The notes under the pieces were generated by a model. That model was given only the letters and a program-made list of their open reading frames with translations. It did no database searches and was not told the origin of the DNA. Made by a program: the position numbers and the translations under genes. From Brachybacterium tyrofermentans (GTDB lineage: Bacteria > Actinomycetota > Actinomycetes > Actinomycetales > Dermabacteraceae): a DNA stretch of 64,000 nucleotides. Location of the stretch: NCBI RefSeq assembly GCF_014897585.1, contig NZ_JABUXW010000013.1:1-64000 (forward strand), given 5' to 3'. Below, piece after piece: positions 49,801 to 59,286 of this stretch; position 1 is the first letter of the stretch, and every line of letters starts with the position of its first letter.

Positions 49801-52710
49801 CTACGCGGAGACCCGGATCAGTGCCCGTGCGCCGCGCTCCATCTCCACCACGGAGTGGTTGACGGCCGTGTAGGTGCCGGGCTCCTCGAAGACCATCTCC
49901 ACGAACCCGCCCTGGGCGGCCGAGAGGTCCAGCACCTGGGAGCCGCCGGCGGTCTCGGAGTCCGGGCGCAGCAGGTACTCGCCCTCCGCGAACACGGTGT
50001 CGAACACCGCGCCGACCACATGGAACGAGATCCCCCGGGACGGGCCGCCGGCCACCACCCACAGTCGTACCCGTTCGCCGACCTTCGCGACGAGCGGCTC
50101 CTGCACGTACTGGGTCGCGTGCCCGTTGAACACGGTCGCATCGGGACGCTCCGCCGCGATCTTCGCCGAGCTCACCGGGAGGGCACCCTCATGCATCGCC
50201 GCCTCGGCTCCCGGGGCTCCGGGAGGAACCAGATAGTGCTCGGACTGCACGAGCACGTACTCGCGGTCCGCGGCCGCGAGATCCGACGGCGGCACGATGA
50301 GCGCGCCCATCATGCCGGCGGCCATGTGCACACTCATCGGCATCGTCGCGCAGTGGTAGAGCCAGGCCCCGGCATGATCGGTGGTGATCGCGTACTCCAG
50401 GCTCTCGCCCGGCAGGATCGTGCGCATCACCCCATCCGGGGAGACCCGACCGGCGTGCAGATCCAGCGAATGCCCCATCGACCCCCGGTTGACCAGGTCG
50501 ACCGTGAGGCCGGCACCGAGCTCCGAACGGATCACCGGACCCGGCACCGTGCCGCCGAAGGTCATGGCATCCATGACGACGCCGGGGGCGATCTCGGCCG
50601 CGACCTCGGTGATCTCGAGGGTGAGCCGCTGCGCGGCGCCGCTGCTCTCCGGAAGGCGGGCATCGCGCACCGCATGCTCGGCGCCGGAGAATGCCTGCAG
50701 ATCGAGGGGAACCCGGGTGAGGTCGTCGACCGCGGCGGCCGGAGCCCCGGCATCACCCGGCGACGACGAGCCGTCGATCACGGTGACCTGCAGGACCATG
50801 CCCATCGCCCGATGCCCGACGATCGAGCACCAGCCGTCGACGTCATGGCCGATCACCCCGGCGTCAACCGTGGCCGTCTCGCCCGGGAGCAGGCGGCCGG
50901 AACCGACTCCCGAGGCGAGCACCAGATCATGCACGTCGTGCTCATCGTCGTTGTGCAGCTCGATCACCAGGGAGTTCCCGGCCGGGACCTCGAGCACGTC
51001 GGGCGTGAAGCGCATCTCCGCCATGCTCACGGCGATCGTCGTGGTCTCGCCGGTCGGCGCGACGGGCCCCTGCGGTGCCCGTGGTGTCCCGGTCTCCGCA
51101 TCGACTGCTGCGTCGCGTCGATCCAGGGAGCCGCCGAGCGCCGTGACGCCGAGCACCGAGCCGAGCCCGATCAACGCACCGGTCAGGGCCCGGCGATCCA
51201 CCGGTCGGGCGGCCGCGGCCCCACCGGAACCGGTCGCGCTCGAGCGGCCGACGGGGACCGACCCCGCAGAGGCTCCCGTCGGTGCGCTTCCCGTGGTGGG
51301 CGGGCCGACGGGGACCGCGCCGCCCGTCGGTGCCCCGATGCCCGGCGTCGGCAGCGGCTCGTGGCGCAGCCGGAGGCTGCTGCGCACCATCAGGATCATG
51401 AGCACCACGAAGCAGACCAGCACCGCGAAGGACAGCAGCGCGACCAGCACCCGGGACAGCGACCCGAAGTCCGCGGCCCGGGCGGTGCCCAGGGTCAGGG
51501 CGGAGAAGAGGGCGTCGGCGCCCGCACCGCCCGCCGGGGCGAGCACGAGCAGCGCCACCGCCAGGTTGTAGGCGGCCACGCGCGGCACCGCGAACCTGCT
51601 CATGATGGCGAGCGAGGCCTTCAGCACGCGCGGTCCGCCGCCCATGGTCACCGGCAGCAGATAGCTCATCGCCCCCAGCAGCACCTGCAGCAGGAATCCC
51701 GCCACGAAGGGCACGGTGAACTGCTGGATGTCGGCGGCGAGCAGCGAGCTCGGCAGCAGCTCGCCGCCGGATCTCCACCACGTGGCCAGCAGGGCGAGCA
51801 GGGTCAGAGCGAACCAGAGCACGCCGGCGGCGATCGAGAGCATCGGGAACCGGGGGAGGGGCACCTGCCGCTCCTGCCGCGCCGAGCGCACGGCCACCCG
51901 CACCAGCGCGGCGGCGAGCCAGAGGAACGAGACGAGGTAGACCCCCAGGAACGAGACCCCCAGGAGCGTCGAGCCGACGAGCGCCCCGGCGACCGCACCC
52001 AGGACGCCGCCGAACATCCCCAGCAGACCCGCGGCTGCTCGGCGGGCGAGGGGCAGCTCGATGCGCGTGCGCAGCACCGTCGGCCACAGGGTCAGCAGCG
52101 TCCCGGACACCGTGATCCCCACGAAGCCGAGCACGTTGACGACCTGATGGGCGAGCAGCAGACGACCCTGCCAGGGCTCGCCGGGACCGAACGCTAGCGC
52201 CACCCCGATCCCCGCCCCCACCGGCAGCAGGGAGGCGGCCCCGATGTACGCCTTCACCGTGAACTCGAAGCGCGGGGCGATGGCCGCCTTGACCTGCAGA
52301 CCCAGGGAGGCGGCGTACCAGACCAGCGTCGCCGAGACCATCACGGCACCGAGGAGCACGAGCCACGGCCAGCCCGGCAGCATCCCGGCGATCGTCACCA
52401 CCACGCCGGTGGTGAGCAGGTAGCTCCGCGCCACCTGCCGAGCCCGGGACTCAGCCGCCATCCGGGTCTTCAACAGCGCCTCGGTGAAGTGCTGTCCCCA
52501 CACCATGATCGAGGTGGTGATCAGGCCCAGGGTCACCATGTGCACCAGGAGCCACCGCGCCTGCGGGATCCACTGATGGACGAGCACCACCACGATCAGG
52601 GCGAGCATCCACCACATGATCGGTCGGCTCGCTCGGCGATGCCATGCGCTGCGTCCCGTCGCAGGCCGCTGGGGCCGCGATGTCACGGAGGGGAGAGAGG
52701 AATCAGGCAC
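49801..52710 (-). CDS. Membrane-anchored cupredoxin / copper nitrite reductase fusion
   Basis: 969 residues. Residues 1-430 hold about eleven spans with scattered His. Residues 545-645 form a cupredoxin with HDVHDLVL and GWCSIVGHRAMGM (Cys-His-Met type 1 site). Residues 655-969 are a NirK/AniA-like two-domain multicopper fold: GHSLDLHAG (near 745), YHCATMPMSVHMAAGMM (near 785), SFHVVG (near 895) and NHSVVE (near 950) give type 1 and type 2 ligands plus the Asp and His of the active site. Reaction expected: nitrite to nitric oxide. GTG 52710 has TAGCCT 6 nt upstream. A general multicopper oxidase role is the alternative. Confidence 0.85.
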   Translation of the reverse strand: MPDSSLPSVTSRPQRPATGRSAWHRRASRPIMWWMLALIVVVLVHQWIPQARWLLVHMVTLGLITTSIMVWGQHFTEALLKTRMAAESRARQVARSYLLTTGVVVTIAGMLPGWPWLVLLGAVMVSATLVWYAASLGLQVKAAIAPRFEFTVKAYIGAASLLPVGAGIGVALAFGPGEPWQGRLLLAHQVVNVLGFVGITVSGTLLTLWPTVLRTRIELPLARRAAAGLLGMFGGVLGAVAGALVGSTLLGVSFLGVYLVSFLWLAAALVRVAVRSARQERQVPLPRFPMLSIAAGVLWFALTLLALLATWWRSGGELLPSSLLAADIQQFTVPFVAGFLLQVLLGAMSYLLPVTMGGGPRVLKASLAIMSRFAVPRVAAYNLAVALLVLAPAGGAGADALFSALTLGTARAADFGSLSRVLVALLSFAVLVCFVVLMILMVRSSLRLRHEPLPTPGIGAPTGGAVPVGPPTTGSAPTGASAGSVPVGRSSATGSGGAAAARPVDRRALTGALIGLGSVLGVTALGGSLDRRDAAVDAETGTPRAPQGPVAPTGETTTIAVSMAEMRFTPDVLEVPAGNSLVIELHNDDEHDVHDLVLASGVGSGRLLPGETATVDAGVIGHDVDGWCSIVGHRAMGMVLQVTVIDGSSSPGDAGAPAAAVDDLTRVPLDLQAFSGAEHAVRDARLPESSGAAQRLTLEITEVAAEIAPGVVMDAMTFGGTVPGPVIRSELGAGLTVDLVNRGSMGHSLDLHAGRVSPDGVMRTILPGESLEYAITTDHAGAWLYHCATMPMSVHMAAGMMGALIVPPSDLAAADREYVLVQSEHYLVPPGAPGAEAAMHEGALPVSSAKIAAERPDATVFNGHATQYVQEPLVAKVGERVRLWVVAGGPSRGISFHVVGAVFDTVFAEGEYLLRPDSETAGGSQVLDLSAAQGGFVEMVFEEPGTYTAVNHSVVEMERGARALIRVSA

Positions 52711-52716
52711 CCGTTC

Positions 52717-52722
52717 AGGCTA
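52717..52722 (-). promoter_or_regulatory. -10 box TAGCCT, leaderless start
   Basis: Six nt upstream of GTG 52710 on the minus strand. Confidence 0.7.
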
Positions 52723-52814
52723 CGACGAGGTGGAGGTCCGCAGCAGGGCCGAGGTCCCGGCGACATGACGCGGACACGGGATGTCCGCAGGGCAGAGCGC
52801 CCCGTGTCCGGCCG

Positions 52815-53528
52815 TCAGCGGGGCAGCCGCTCCTCGGGCAGGTCCGGGTCCTCGAGATCGTCTGCCGCAGAGTGCTGCCGGTCCCGGGCGAACTGGGCGT
52901 AGAGGCCGCTCGCCAGAGCGATCAGCACGATGATGCCCACGACGATGAGGACGGCGCTGAAGGGGATCGGCAGGCCAGCCGCGTACAGGACGCCCCAGAT
53001 GACGAGCAGCGAACCGCCGATGAGCAGGGCGTCGCGGACGGCGCGCGCGATACGGCCGCCGACGCCGGCCTTCTTGGCGCGGGCGCCGGCACGCTCGGCG
53101 GTGCGGCTGGCGACGACGGCGTAGATCTTGGCCTCGTCGCGGAAGGATCGGGTGGGGGTCTCGGTCCGAGGTGCGGGACGAGGCGCGGACGGGGAGGACG
53201 AGCGCGTCGCCGTCGACTGCTGGCGACGCTCCTCGTCGCGTGGCCGGTCATCGGCTCGGGAACGGTGGTCACCGAGACCGTCGTCCCGGGGCCGGTCGTC
53301 GCGAGATCGATCATCAGGAGACCGGTCATCACGGTGCCGGTCGTCGGCCCGTCGTGCGGCGGGCTGTGACGTGTCGTCGCTGCTGCGCCCCTGATCCAGA
53401 GCCCTGCTCGCGGCCCGGGCATAGCCGCCGGCGCGGGATGTGGCCCGCTGCGCGGCCTCCCGCGCACCGGGGGCCTGCTTCTTCGCGGTGTTCCGAGCGG
53501 CCTTCGCGTAGGTCTTCCAATCGGCCAT
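52815..53528 (-). CDS. Membrane protein with Arg-Asp-Asp repeat region
   Basis: 237 residues, unrecognised. Residues 1-45 are basic and helical (DWKTYAKAARNTAKKQAPGA); 55-100 is a repeat of Asp-Asp-Arg units; two spans occupy about 165-210 (DALLIGGSLLVIWGVLYAAG and a following hydrophobic stretch); the end is acidic. GAGGAG precedes ATG 53528 by 5 nt. It is the second gene of a two-gene unit, 14 nt after the 53818 gene, whose tail shares DDRPRDDR. Confidence 0.65.
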   Translation of the reverse strand: MADWKTYAKAARNTAKKQAPGAREAAQRATSRAGGYARAASRALDQGRSSDDTSQPAARRADDRHRDDRSPDDRSRDDRPRDDGLGDHRSRADDRPRDEERRQQSTATRSSSPSAPRPAPRTETPTRSFRDEAKIYAVVASRTAERAGARAKKAGVGGRIARAVRDALLIGGSLLVIWGVLYAAGLPIPFSAVLIVVGIIVLIALASGLYAQFARDRQHSAADDLEDPDLPEERLPR

Positions 53529-53542
53529 GGCGTCTCCTCGCC

Positions 53543-53818
53543 TCAGCGGTCGTCGCGCGGACGATCGTCCTCGCGCCAACGGATGTCCCCGCCGCCTCGC
53601 GGAGCGGCCTGCGGGCGGGAGCTGCGAGCACGCCGGTCGTTGTAGTACGACAGACCCACGTTCAGAGCCAGGGTGATCCCGACCGACAGCATGAAGCCGG
53701 CGAACGTGGACCGCACCCCGAGCAGACGCAGCACGATGAACAGCACCCCGATCGCGATGACGCTGAAACCGATGTGCTCACGCACTCGCGTGGCCAGGCT
53801 GCGGGATCGTCGGTTCAT
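53543..53818 (-). CDS. DUF4229-like two-span membrane protein
   Basis: 91 residues. Two spans, GFSVIAIGVLFIVLRLLGV and FAGFMLSVGITLALNVGLSYY, with a basic loop between, then a basic/acidic tail ending WREDDRPRDDR. The order resembles DUF4229 proteins of actinobacteria; this match is from pattern memory. ATG 53818 has TAGGAT 6 nt upstream. First gene of the pair with the 53528 gene; divergent from sucCD. Confidence 0.6.
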   Translation of the reverse strand: MNRRSRSLATRVREHIGFSVIAIGVLFIVLRLLGVRSTFAGFMLSVGITLALNVGLSYYNDRRARSSRPQAAPRGGGDIRWREDDRPRDDR

Positions 53819-53824
53819 CCCGAC

Positions 53825-53830
53825 ATCCTA
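53825..53830 (-). promoter_or_regulatory. -10 box TAGGAT, leaderless start
   Basis: Six nt upstream of ATG 53818 on the minus strand. Confidence 0.72.
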
Positions 53831-53934
53831 TCCGTGTGAGCTGAACAACCCGTGGGATGTCGCATCGCCCCGGTCTGCGACGTGAGACAGCGCGCACCCG
53901 GGTCTCCAGGTCACGACAACGGTGGTGGACGGGA

Positions 53935-53940
53935 TACCCT
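53935..53940 (+). promoter_or_regulatory. sucCD -10 box TACCCT
   Basis: Predicted start near 53947, giving a leader of about 70 nt before GTG 54018; the -35 region is not clear. Confidence 0.45.
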
Positions 53941-54017
53941 GACTGCGTTCCCAAGGGGTGGCATCGTGGCCGCAACGGCCTGCCGCCCTCTGCCGATATC
54001 GAGAGGAATGCAACCCC

Positions 54018-55187
54018 GTGGACCTGTATGAGTACCAGGCCCGCGATCTCTTCGAGAAGCACGGCGTGCCCGTGCTCGGAGGAGTCGTCGCGGAGGACCC
54101 TGCCACTGCCAAGGCCGGCGCCGAGAAGCTCGGCACCCCGGTCGTCGTCGTCAAGGCCCAGGTGAAGACCGGTGGCCGCGGCAAGGCCGGTGGCGTGAAG
54201 ATCGCCAAGTCCCCTGAGGAGGCGGAGCAGAAGGCCTCCGAGATCCTCGGTATGGACATCAAGGGCCACACCGTGCATCGCGTCATGGTCGCCGCCGGCG
54301 CCGACATCGCGGAGGAGTACTACTTCTCGCTGCTGCTGGACCGGGCCAACCGCAACTACCTGGCCATGTGCTCGGTCGAGGGCGGCATGGAGATCGAGCA
54401 GCTCGCCGTCGAGCGCCCCGAGGCGCTCGCCCGCGTGGCTGTCGACCCCAACGTCGGGATCGACGAGGCCAAGGCGAAGGAGATCGTCGAGGCTGCGAAG
54501 TTCGACGCCGAGACCGGTGCGAAGGTCGCCCCCGTGCTGCAGAAGCTCTGGGACGTCTACCGCGAGGAGGACGCCTCGCTGGTCGAGGTCAACCCGCTGG
54601 TCAAGACCGGTGCCGGTGACATCATCGCGCTGGACGGCAAGATCACGATCGACGAGAACGCCGGATTCCGCCACGAGGACCACGCGGCCCTCGTGGACAC
54701 CGCCTCCGAGGACCCGCTGGAGACCAAGGCCAAGGCCCTGGACCTCAACTACGTGAAGCTCGACGGCGAGGTCGGCATCATCGGCAACGGCGCGGGACTG
54801 GTCATGTCCACGCTCGACGTCGTCGCCTACGCCGGGGAGTCCCACGGCGTGAAGCCCGCCAACTTCCTGGACATCGGCGGTGGCGCCTCGGCCGAGGTCA
54901 TGACCAACGGCCTCGACGTGATCCTCGGCGACGAGCAGGTCGCCGCGGTGTTCGTGAACGTCTTCGGCGGCATCACCGCCTGCGACGCGGTCGCCAACGG
55001 CATCGTCGGCGCCCTGAAGAAGCTCGGCGACGCCGCGACCAAGCCGCTCGTGGTCCGTCTCGACGGCAACAACGTCGAGGAGGGTCGCCAGATCCTCGCC
55101 GACTTCGCCCACCCCCTCGTCACCCAGGCCGACACCATGGACGGCGGCGCCGCGAAGGTTGCCGAGCTCGCCGCCGCAGGAAAGTGA
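54018..55187 (+). CDS. sucC: Succinyl-CoA synthetase beta subunit
   Basis: ADP-forming succinyl-CoA ligase of the TCA cycle, ATP-grasp subunit. 389 residues, canonical. [19 protein letters not shown] start, [18 protein letters not shown] lysine-bearing loop, [18 protein letters not shown] and [20 protein letters not shown] 54018 is fixed by the family N-terminus; GAGAGG at 54001-54006 is 11 nt upstream. sucD starts 12 nt after its stop. Confidence 0.98.
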   Translation: MDLYEYQARDLFEKHGVPVLGGVVAEDPATAKAGAEKLGTPVVVVKAQVKTGGRGKAGGVKIAKSPEEAEQKASEILGMDIKGHTVHRVMVAAGADIAEEYYFSLLLDRANRNYLAMCSVEGGMEIEQLAVERPEALARVAVDPNVGIDEAKAKEIVEAAKFDAETGAKVAPVLQKLWDVYREEDASLVEVNPLVKTGAGDIIALDGKITIDENAGFRHEDHAALVDTASEDPLETKAKALDLNYVKLDGEVGIIGNGAGLVMSTLDVVAYAGESHGVKPANFLDIGGGASAEVMTNGLDVILGDEQVAAVFVNVFGGITACDAVANGIVGALKKLGDAATKPLVVRLDGNNVEEGRQILADFAHPLVTQADTMDGGAAKVAELAAAGK

Positions 55188-55199
55188 GCAGGACCCGAC

Positions 55200-56090
55200 A
55201 TGTCTATCTTTCTCGATGAGAACAGCAAGGTCATCGTCCAGGGCATGACGGGCTCGGAGGGCATGAAGCACTCCCAGCGCATGCTCGACTCCGGCACGAA
55301 CATCGTCGGCGGCGTGAACCCCCGCAAGGCCGGCCAGTCCGTGTCCTTCGAGGGGGGCACCGACGTGCCCGTCTTCGGCTCTGTCAAGGAGGCCATGGAG
55401 GCCACCGGCGCGAACGTCTCGGTGGTCTTCGTGCCGCCGAAGTTCGCCAAGGATGCCGCCCTCGAGGCCATCGACGCCGCGATCGAGCTCCTGGTGATCA
55501 TCACCGAGGGCATCCCGGTCAAGGATGCCGCGGAGTTCTTCAACTACGCGCAGTCCACGGGCACGACCCGCATCATCGGGCCGAACTGCCCGGGCGTCAT
55601 CACCCCCGGTGTCTCGAACGCGGGCATCACTCCGTCGAACATCACGGGCACCGGCAAGCTGGGCCTGGTCTCCAAGTCCGGCACGCTGACCTACCAGATG
55701 ATGTACGAGCTGGCCGACATCGGCTTCACCACGGCCATCGGCATCGGTGGCGACCCGGTCATCGGCACCACGCACATCGATGCGCTCGAGGCGTTCGAGA
55801 ACGACCCCGAGACCGTCGGCGTCGTGATGATCGGCGAGATCGGCGGCGACGCCGAGGAGCGTGCAGCGGCGTACATCAAGGAGAACATGACGAAGCCGGT
55901 CGTCGGCTACGTCGCGGGCTTCACCGCTCCCGAGGGCAAGACCATGGGCCACGCCGGCGCCATCGTCTCCGGCTCCGCGGGCACCGCGCAGGCGAAGAAG
56001 GAGGCCCTCGAGGCCGCCGGCGTCAAGGTCGGCAAGACGCCGACCGAGACCGCCGACCTGATGCGCGAGATCGTCAAGGGTCTGGCCTGA
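55200..56090 (+). CDS. sucD: Succinyl-CoA synthetase alpha subunit
   Basis: CoA-binding and phosphohistidine subunit. 296 residues. [18 protein letters not shown] binds Co[12 protein letters not shown] and the phosphorylated His in [19 protein letters not shown] are canonical. AGGA lies 6 nt before ATG 55200. Second gene of sucCD, closed by a strong hairpin 72 nt downstream. Confidence 0.98.
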   Translation: MSIFLDENSKVIVQGMTGSEGMKHSQRMLDSGTNIVGGVNPRKAGQSVSFEGGTDVPVFGSVKEAMEATGANVSVVFVPPKFAKDAALEAIDAAIELLVIITEGIPVKDAAEFFNYAQSTGTTRIIGPNCPGVITPGVSNAGITPSNITGTGKLGLVSKSGTLTYQMMYELADIGFTTAIGIGGDPVIGTTHIDALEAFENDPETVGVVMIGEIGGDAEERAAAYIKENMTKPVVGYVAGFTAPEGKTMGHAGAIVSGSAGTAQAKKEALEAAGVKVGKTPTETADLMREIVKGLA

Positions 56091-56162
56091 GGGTCCGCCC
56101 CCTGGACGATGTCGGCTGAGACCGTCGCGTCCGCCACCAGAGCCTGAGCGCAGGGCTCGATC

Positions 56163-56200
56163 GCAGTGCCCCGGATCCTCCCCAGGATCCGGGGCACTGC
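56163..56200 (+). terminator. sucCD terminator
   Basis: GCAGTGCCCCGGATCCT at 56163-56179 and its exact complement at 56184-56200, loop CCCC. Confidence 0.92.
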
Positions 56201-56218
56201 GCATTCCACCCCGCAGAC

Positions 56219-56224
56219 TAAGCT
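56219..56224 (+). promoter_or_regulatory. -10 box TAAGCT of the DtxR gene
   Basis: Predicted start near 56231 gives a leader of about 32 nt with GAAGGAGGGG as ribosome site. No iron-box dyad was found nearby. Confidence 0.55.
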
Positions 56225-56262
56225 GGTGGGAGTCTGCCGTACGCCTACGAAGGAGGGGACCC

Positions 56263-56982
56263 GTGAGTGGAGATCTCATCGACACCACCGAGATGTATCT
56301 GAAGACGGTGTTCGAGCTCCATGAGGCGGGGATCGCGCCGATGCGGGCCCGGATCGCCGAGCGGCTCGGCCACTCCGGTCCCACGGTGTCCCAGACGGTG
56401 GCCCGCATGGAGCGCGACGGGCTGCTCCACCTCGACGGCCAGCGCCGCATCCGGCTCACCGCGGAGGGCACCGACGTCGCGACCGATGTGATGCGCAAGC
56501 ACCGATTGGCCGAGCGGCATCTGCTGGACGTGATCGGGCTCGACTACGCCCTGGTCCATGAGGAGGCCTGCCGGTGGGAGCACGTGATGAGCCTCGAGGT
56601 GGAGCGCCGGCTCGCGGAGAAGCTCGAGCCTCCTTATGTCGACCCGTACGGGAACCCGATCCCCGGTCTCGCTGCGCTCGGCATCACCGAGACGCAGGAC
56701 ACCCTGGACGGTAAAGACCCTGTCAATCCTCCCCGCGAGCTGCTCGAGTCCGTGGCTGACGGGGAGACGATCGAGGTGACCCTGCGCCAGATCGGTGAAC
56801 GGGTGCAGAGCGACGTCGAGCTCCTCGGTGAACTTGCACGTCACGGCGTGATTCCGGGAGCTCAGATCCACGCCGAGCGCCTCGCGGCGACCGTGGTGCT
56901 GCGGGGCCCGTCCGGAGGCGAGGTGGCCGTCTCCGAGATCGTGGCAGGTCAGCTCCGCGTGACACCGATCCAGGCCGGGTAA
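56263..56982 (+). CDS. DtxR/IdeR-type metal-dependent repressor
   Basis: 239 residues. N-terminal winged helix ([34 protein letters not shown]), dimerisation domain and a C-terminal SH3-like domain. Metal ligands of DtxR are conserved: Met11, His and Glu of KHRLAERHL, and His, Cys, Glu, His of [10 protein letters not shown]. The Cys favours Fe(II) sensing over Mn-type paralogues. GTG 56263 follows AAGGAGG. Targets are unknown; no iron-uptake gene is adjacent. Confidence 0.93.
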   Translation: MSGDLIDTTEMYLKTVFELHEAGIAPMRARIAERLGHSGPTVSQTVARMERDGLLHLDGQRRIRLTAEGTDVATDVMRKHRLAERHLLDVIGLDYALVHEEACRWEHVMSLEVERRLAEKLEPPYVDPYGNPIPGLAALGITETQDTLDGKDPVNPPRELLESVADGETIEVTLRQIGERVQSDVELLGELARHGVIPGAQIHAERLAATVVLRGPSGGEVAVSEIVAGQLRVTPIQAG

Positions 56983-57044
56983 AGGGCGCGTCAAGCTCTT
57001 CCCCAGACCTTTCTGTCGAGCTGACCGGGACGCCGGGTGCCCCC

Positions 57045-57050
57045 TAGTCT
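57045..57050 (+). promoter_or_regulatory. -10 box TAGTCT of the NlpC/P60 gene
   Basis: Predicted start near 57057, giving a leader of about 115 nt to GTG 57172. Earlier GTG codons in frame (57037, 57058) would place the signal peptide inside the protein. Confidence 0.5.
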
Positions 57051-57171
57051 CATAGGCGTGCCGAGGCGTCCGAGCCGCGGCATTCCTCCTGGAGAGCCCC
57101 ACCGCGCACCAGGTTCGGAGTGGGACGCTGCTGAGCGCGGGGGCATCTGCTCAGGGGCTGGGAGCCGAAAC

Positions 57172-58266
57172 GTGTCGAACACTGTGAACAACACCCACCG
57201 CCGCAGCATGCGGACGGTGACCCCTGTGGTCCGCGCCGGTCGCGCGACCGCCGGTGCTGCGATGGCCGCCGCGATGCTCTTCGGCGGCGCAGCTGCAGCC
57301 ACCGCTGAGCCGCAGGCCGAGGCCCCCGCCGCACCGCAGGCCGGCCCCGCCGTCATCGCTCCCGTGGCCGCCCCGGCCGTCGCGATCCCCGTCGCCGGCG
57401 TCGCAGCGGACGTGCAGTCCGCCGATGCCGCTGCGGACGTCGAGACCGCGGACTCCACGACCGAGGCCAAGACCGCAGCCCCTTCCTTCGCTCCCGCCGG
57501 TGGGTCGATCTCCGTCGAGGTCGGTCCCACGGAAGAGGAGATCGCCGCCGCTGAGGCAGCTGCTGAGGAGGAGCGCGCCGCGGAAGAGGCCGCCCAGGCC
57601 GAGGCCGAAGCCGAAGCCGCCGCCGAGGCCGAAGCCGAAGCCGCCGCCGAGGCCGAGGAGCAGGACCAGCAGCAGGCCGAGACCCGCGACGAGGACGACG
57701 GCGCCGATCGCTCGAACGAGCGCTCCAGCACGTCGAACGACTCGGACGAGTCCAGCAGCTCTGACGAGTCCACCGAGTCCAGCAGCTCCGACGAGTCCAC
57801 CGAGTCCAGCAGCTCGAACGACTCCAGCAGCTCGAATGACTCCGACAGCTCCGACCAGTCGAACGACTCGAGCGACAGCTCCTCCGAGCAGAAGAAGGAG
57901 GAGAAGTCCGCTCCGGCACCGTCCGCCAGCAAGGGCAGCTCCATCCTCGCCACCGCCCGTTCGGGCATCGGCACGCCGTATGTCTTCGGTGGCACGTCGA
58001 CGTCGGGCTGGGACTGCTCCGGCTTCGTGCAGTGGGTCTACGCGCAGCACGGCATCGACCTGCCGCGCGGCGCGAACGCCCAGGGCGCATCGGGCACCGT
58101 CATCCCGCGCTCCGAGGCCCGCCCCGGCGACCTCGTGTACAAGCCGGGCCACATCGGCATCTACGCCGGCGGCAACAACTTCGTCGATGCCGGGAACTCC
58201 CGCGTCGACACCACCGAGCGCAACATCTACTCGGGCAGCTGGACCTTCGTCCGCATCGGCAGCTGA
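57172..58266 (+). CDS. Secreted NlpC/P60 peptidoglycan endopeptidase
   Basis: 364 residues. The signal peptide (about residues 15-45, VRAGRATAGAAMAAAMLFGG) is followed by an Ala/Glu-rich likely coiled coil (115-165), a Ser/Asp/Glu repeat spacer (175-245) and the NlpC/P60 domain (255-364): catalytic Cys in GWDCSGFVQWVY and His in PGHIGIYAGG. It probably cuts stem peptides during cell separation. GTG 57172 has GGGAG 7 nt upstream. The Ser-rich spacer would place the enzyme away from the membrane. Monocistronic with a hairpin after it. Confidence 0.9.
   Translation: MSNTVNNTHRRSMRTVTPVVRAGRATAGAAMAAAMLFGGAAAATAEPQAEAPAAPQAGPAVIAPVAAPAVAIPVAGVAADVQSADAAADVETADSTTEAKTAAPSFAPAGGSISVEVGPTEEEIAAAEAAAEEERAAEEAAQAEAEAEAAAEAEAEAAAEAEEQDQQQAETRDEDDGADRSNERSSTSNDSDESSSSDESTESSSSDESTESSSSNDSSSSNDSDSSDQSNDSSDSSSEQKKEEKSAPAPSASKGSSILATARSGIGTPYVFGGTSTSGWDCSGFVQWVYAQHGIDLPRGANAQGASGTVIPRSEARPGDLVYKPGHIGIYAGGNNFVDAGNSRVDTTERNIYSGSWTFVRIGS
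57751..57804. repeat. 27-bp tandem repeat x2 plus decayed copies
   Basis: Units 57751-57777 and 57778-57804 encode SSSSDESTE; shorter SSSND and SSNDSDS units continue to about 57860 within the NlpC/P60 spacer. Confidence 0.85.
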
Positions 58267-58283
58267 CCCGTTCAGCGCTGATC

Positions 58284-58317
58284 GCGACCCCGTGCCACTG
58301 AAGTGGTGCGGGGTCGC
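58284..58317 (+). terminator. NlpC/P60 gene terminator
   Basis: GCGACCCCGTGCCACT at 58284-58299 pairs with AGTGGTGCGGGGTCGC at 58302-58317; the two non-Watson-Crick positions are G-U pairs in RNA. Confidence 0.85.
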
Positions 58318-58361
58318 TCCCATTCTCGGGCCATGTGCTGGGCGCTCCCATGGCGCACCGG

Positions 58362-58367
58362 TACCGT
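58362..58367 (+). promoter_or_regulatory. -10 box TACCGT, leaderless start
   Basis: Six nt separate it from GTG 58374. An ATG at 58350 in the same frame precedes the box. Confidence 0.62.
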
Positions 58368-58373
58368 GTCGGG

Positions 58374-59195
58374 GTGTCCTCCGCCCGTGATCTCCTCGCC
58401 GCCCTCCTGCTGACCGGAGCCCTGCTCCTGGGTGCCCTCTGGCTCCCGGGGGTCTGGATCGACCGGAACGTCGTCGAGCAGAGCGGCTTCCTCGCCGTCA
58501 CCGAGCCGCTCGCCGCCGATGAGGCCATCCAACGCGATATCTCCGACAGCGCCGTGGAGACTGTTCTGGACGACGACAGGATCCCCGGCTGGGCCGCGGA
58601 TCAGCTCGCGCCGCTGATCCAGGACCAGGCCCCGCGGCTCACCGGCACGGAGATGTACGCGACGCTGTGGGACGACACCATGCGGGACCTGCACGAAGGA
58701 CTGTTCTTCGACGGGGCGAGCGCGCTCGAGGTGGACCTCTCCCCGGTCATCGAGGAGATGCTCAGCGCCGTCGACGGGTCGCTGCCGATCCAGATCCCTC
58801 GCCCCGAGAACGCCACCATCACCCTGGCCACGATCCCCGACGTCCCTCTGCTCACGACCTTGCAGCTCGTCGCGCCCTGGTTCTCCTGGGCGGGTCCTGC
58901 GGCGCTCGTCCTCGCGGCGCTGGCGCTGCTCATCGCCGCCCATCGGCGGGCCCTGCTCGCGCTGGCCGGCGTGGCCGGGATCATCGCCGGTGCACTCACC
59001 TGCCTGCTCGCCGGCGAGATCGACACGCTGGTGCCGAACTCGATCGATCAGGCGGCCTTCCTCGGCCCGATCGTGCAGGCCTTCGAGACGCAGTTCGCGG
59101 CCGATGTGATGCCCCAGGGCGTGATCGTCCTCGGCGTCGGCGCACTGGTCGCGACCGTCGGGCTCGTGCTGGTGGGCGTGCATCGCCGGGACTGA
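58374..59195 (+). CDS. Four-span membrane protein with large external domain
   Basis: 273 residues, not recognised. A first span near 8-27 (LLAALLLTGALLLGALWLPG) precedes an external domain of about 135 residues with IDRNVVEQSGFLAV, DISDSAVETVLDDD and LIQDQAPRLTGTEMYATLW. Three further spans occupy about 165-270. The external part resembles the repeated helical outer segments of DUF4153-like or APC-type unknown proteins only loosely. Its promoter lies 45 nt after the NlpC/P60 terminator. Confidence 0.62.
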   Translation: MSSARDLLAALLLTGALLLGALWLPGVWIDRNVVEQSGFLAVTEPLAADEAIQRDISDSAVETVLDDDRIPGWAADQLAPLIQDQAPRLTGTEMYATLWDDTMRDLHEGLFFDGASALEVDLSPVIEEMLSAVDGSLPIQIPRPENATITLATIPDVPLLTTLQLVAPWFSWAGPAALVLAALALLIAAHRRALLALAGVAGIIAGALTCLLAGEIDTLVPNSIDQAAFLGPIVQAFETQFAADVMPQGVIVLGVGALVATVGLVLVGVHRRD

Positions 59196-59286
59196 CGGCG
59201 GTCACCATCGCCGAGGAAGCGCGCCGGCAGCGATGCAGGCGCCTGCACCGTCGGCGCTCGGCTCAGCAACGTCCAGCAATTTTCGT

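Noticed and set aside
57051..57171. c-di-AMP (ydaO-type) riboswitch in the NlpC/P60 leader
   Set aside because: Such riboswitches often precede cell-wall hydrolase genes in actinobacteria, but this leader is too short and I could not find the conserved core sequences.
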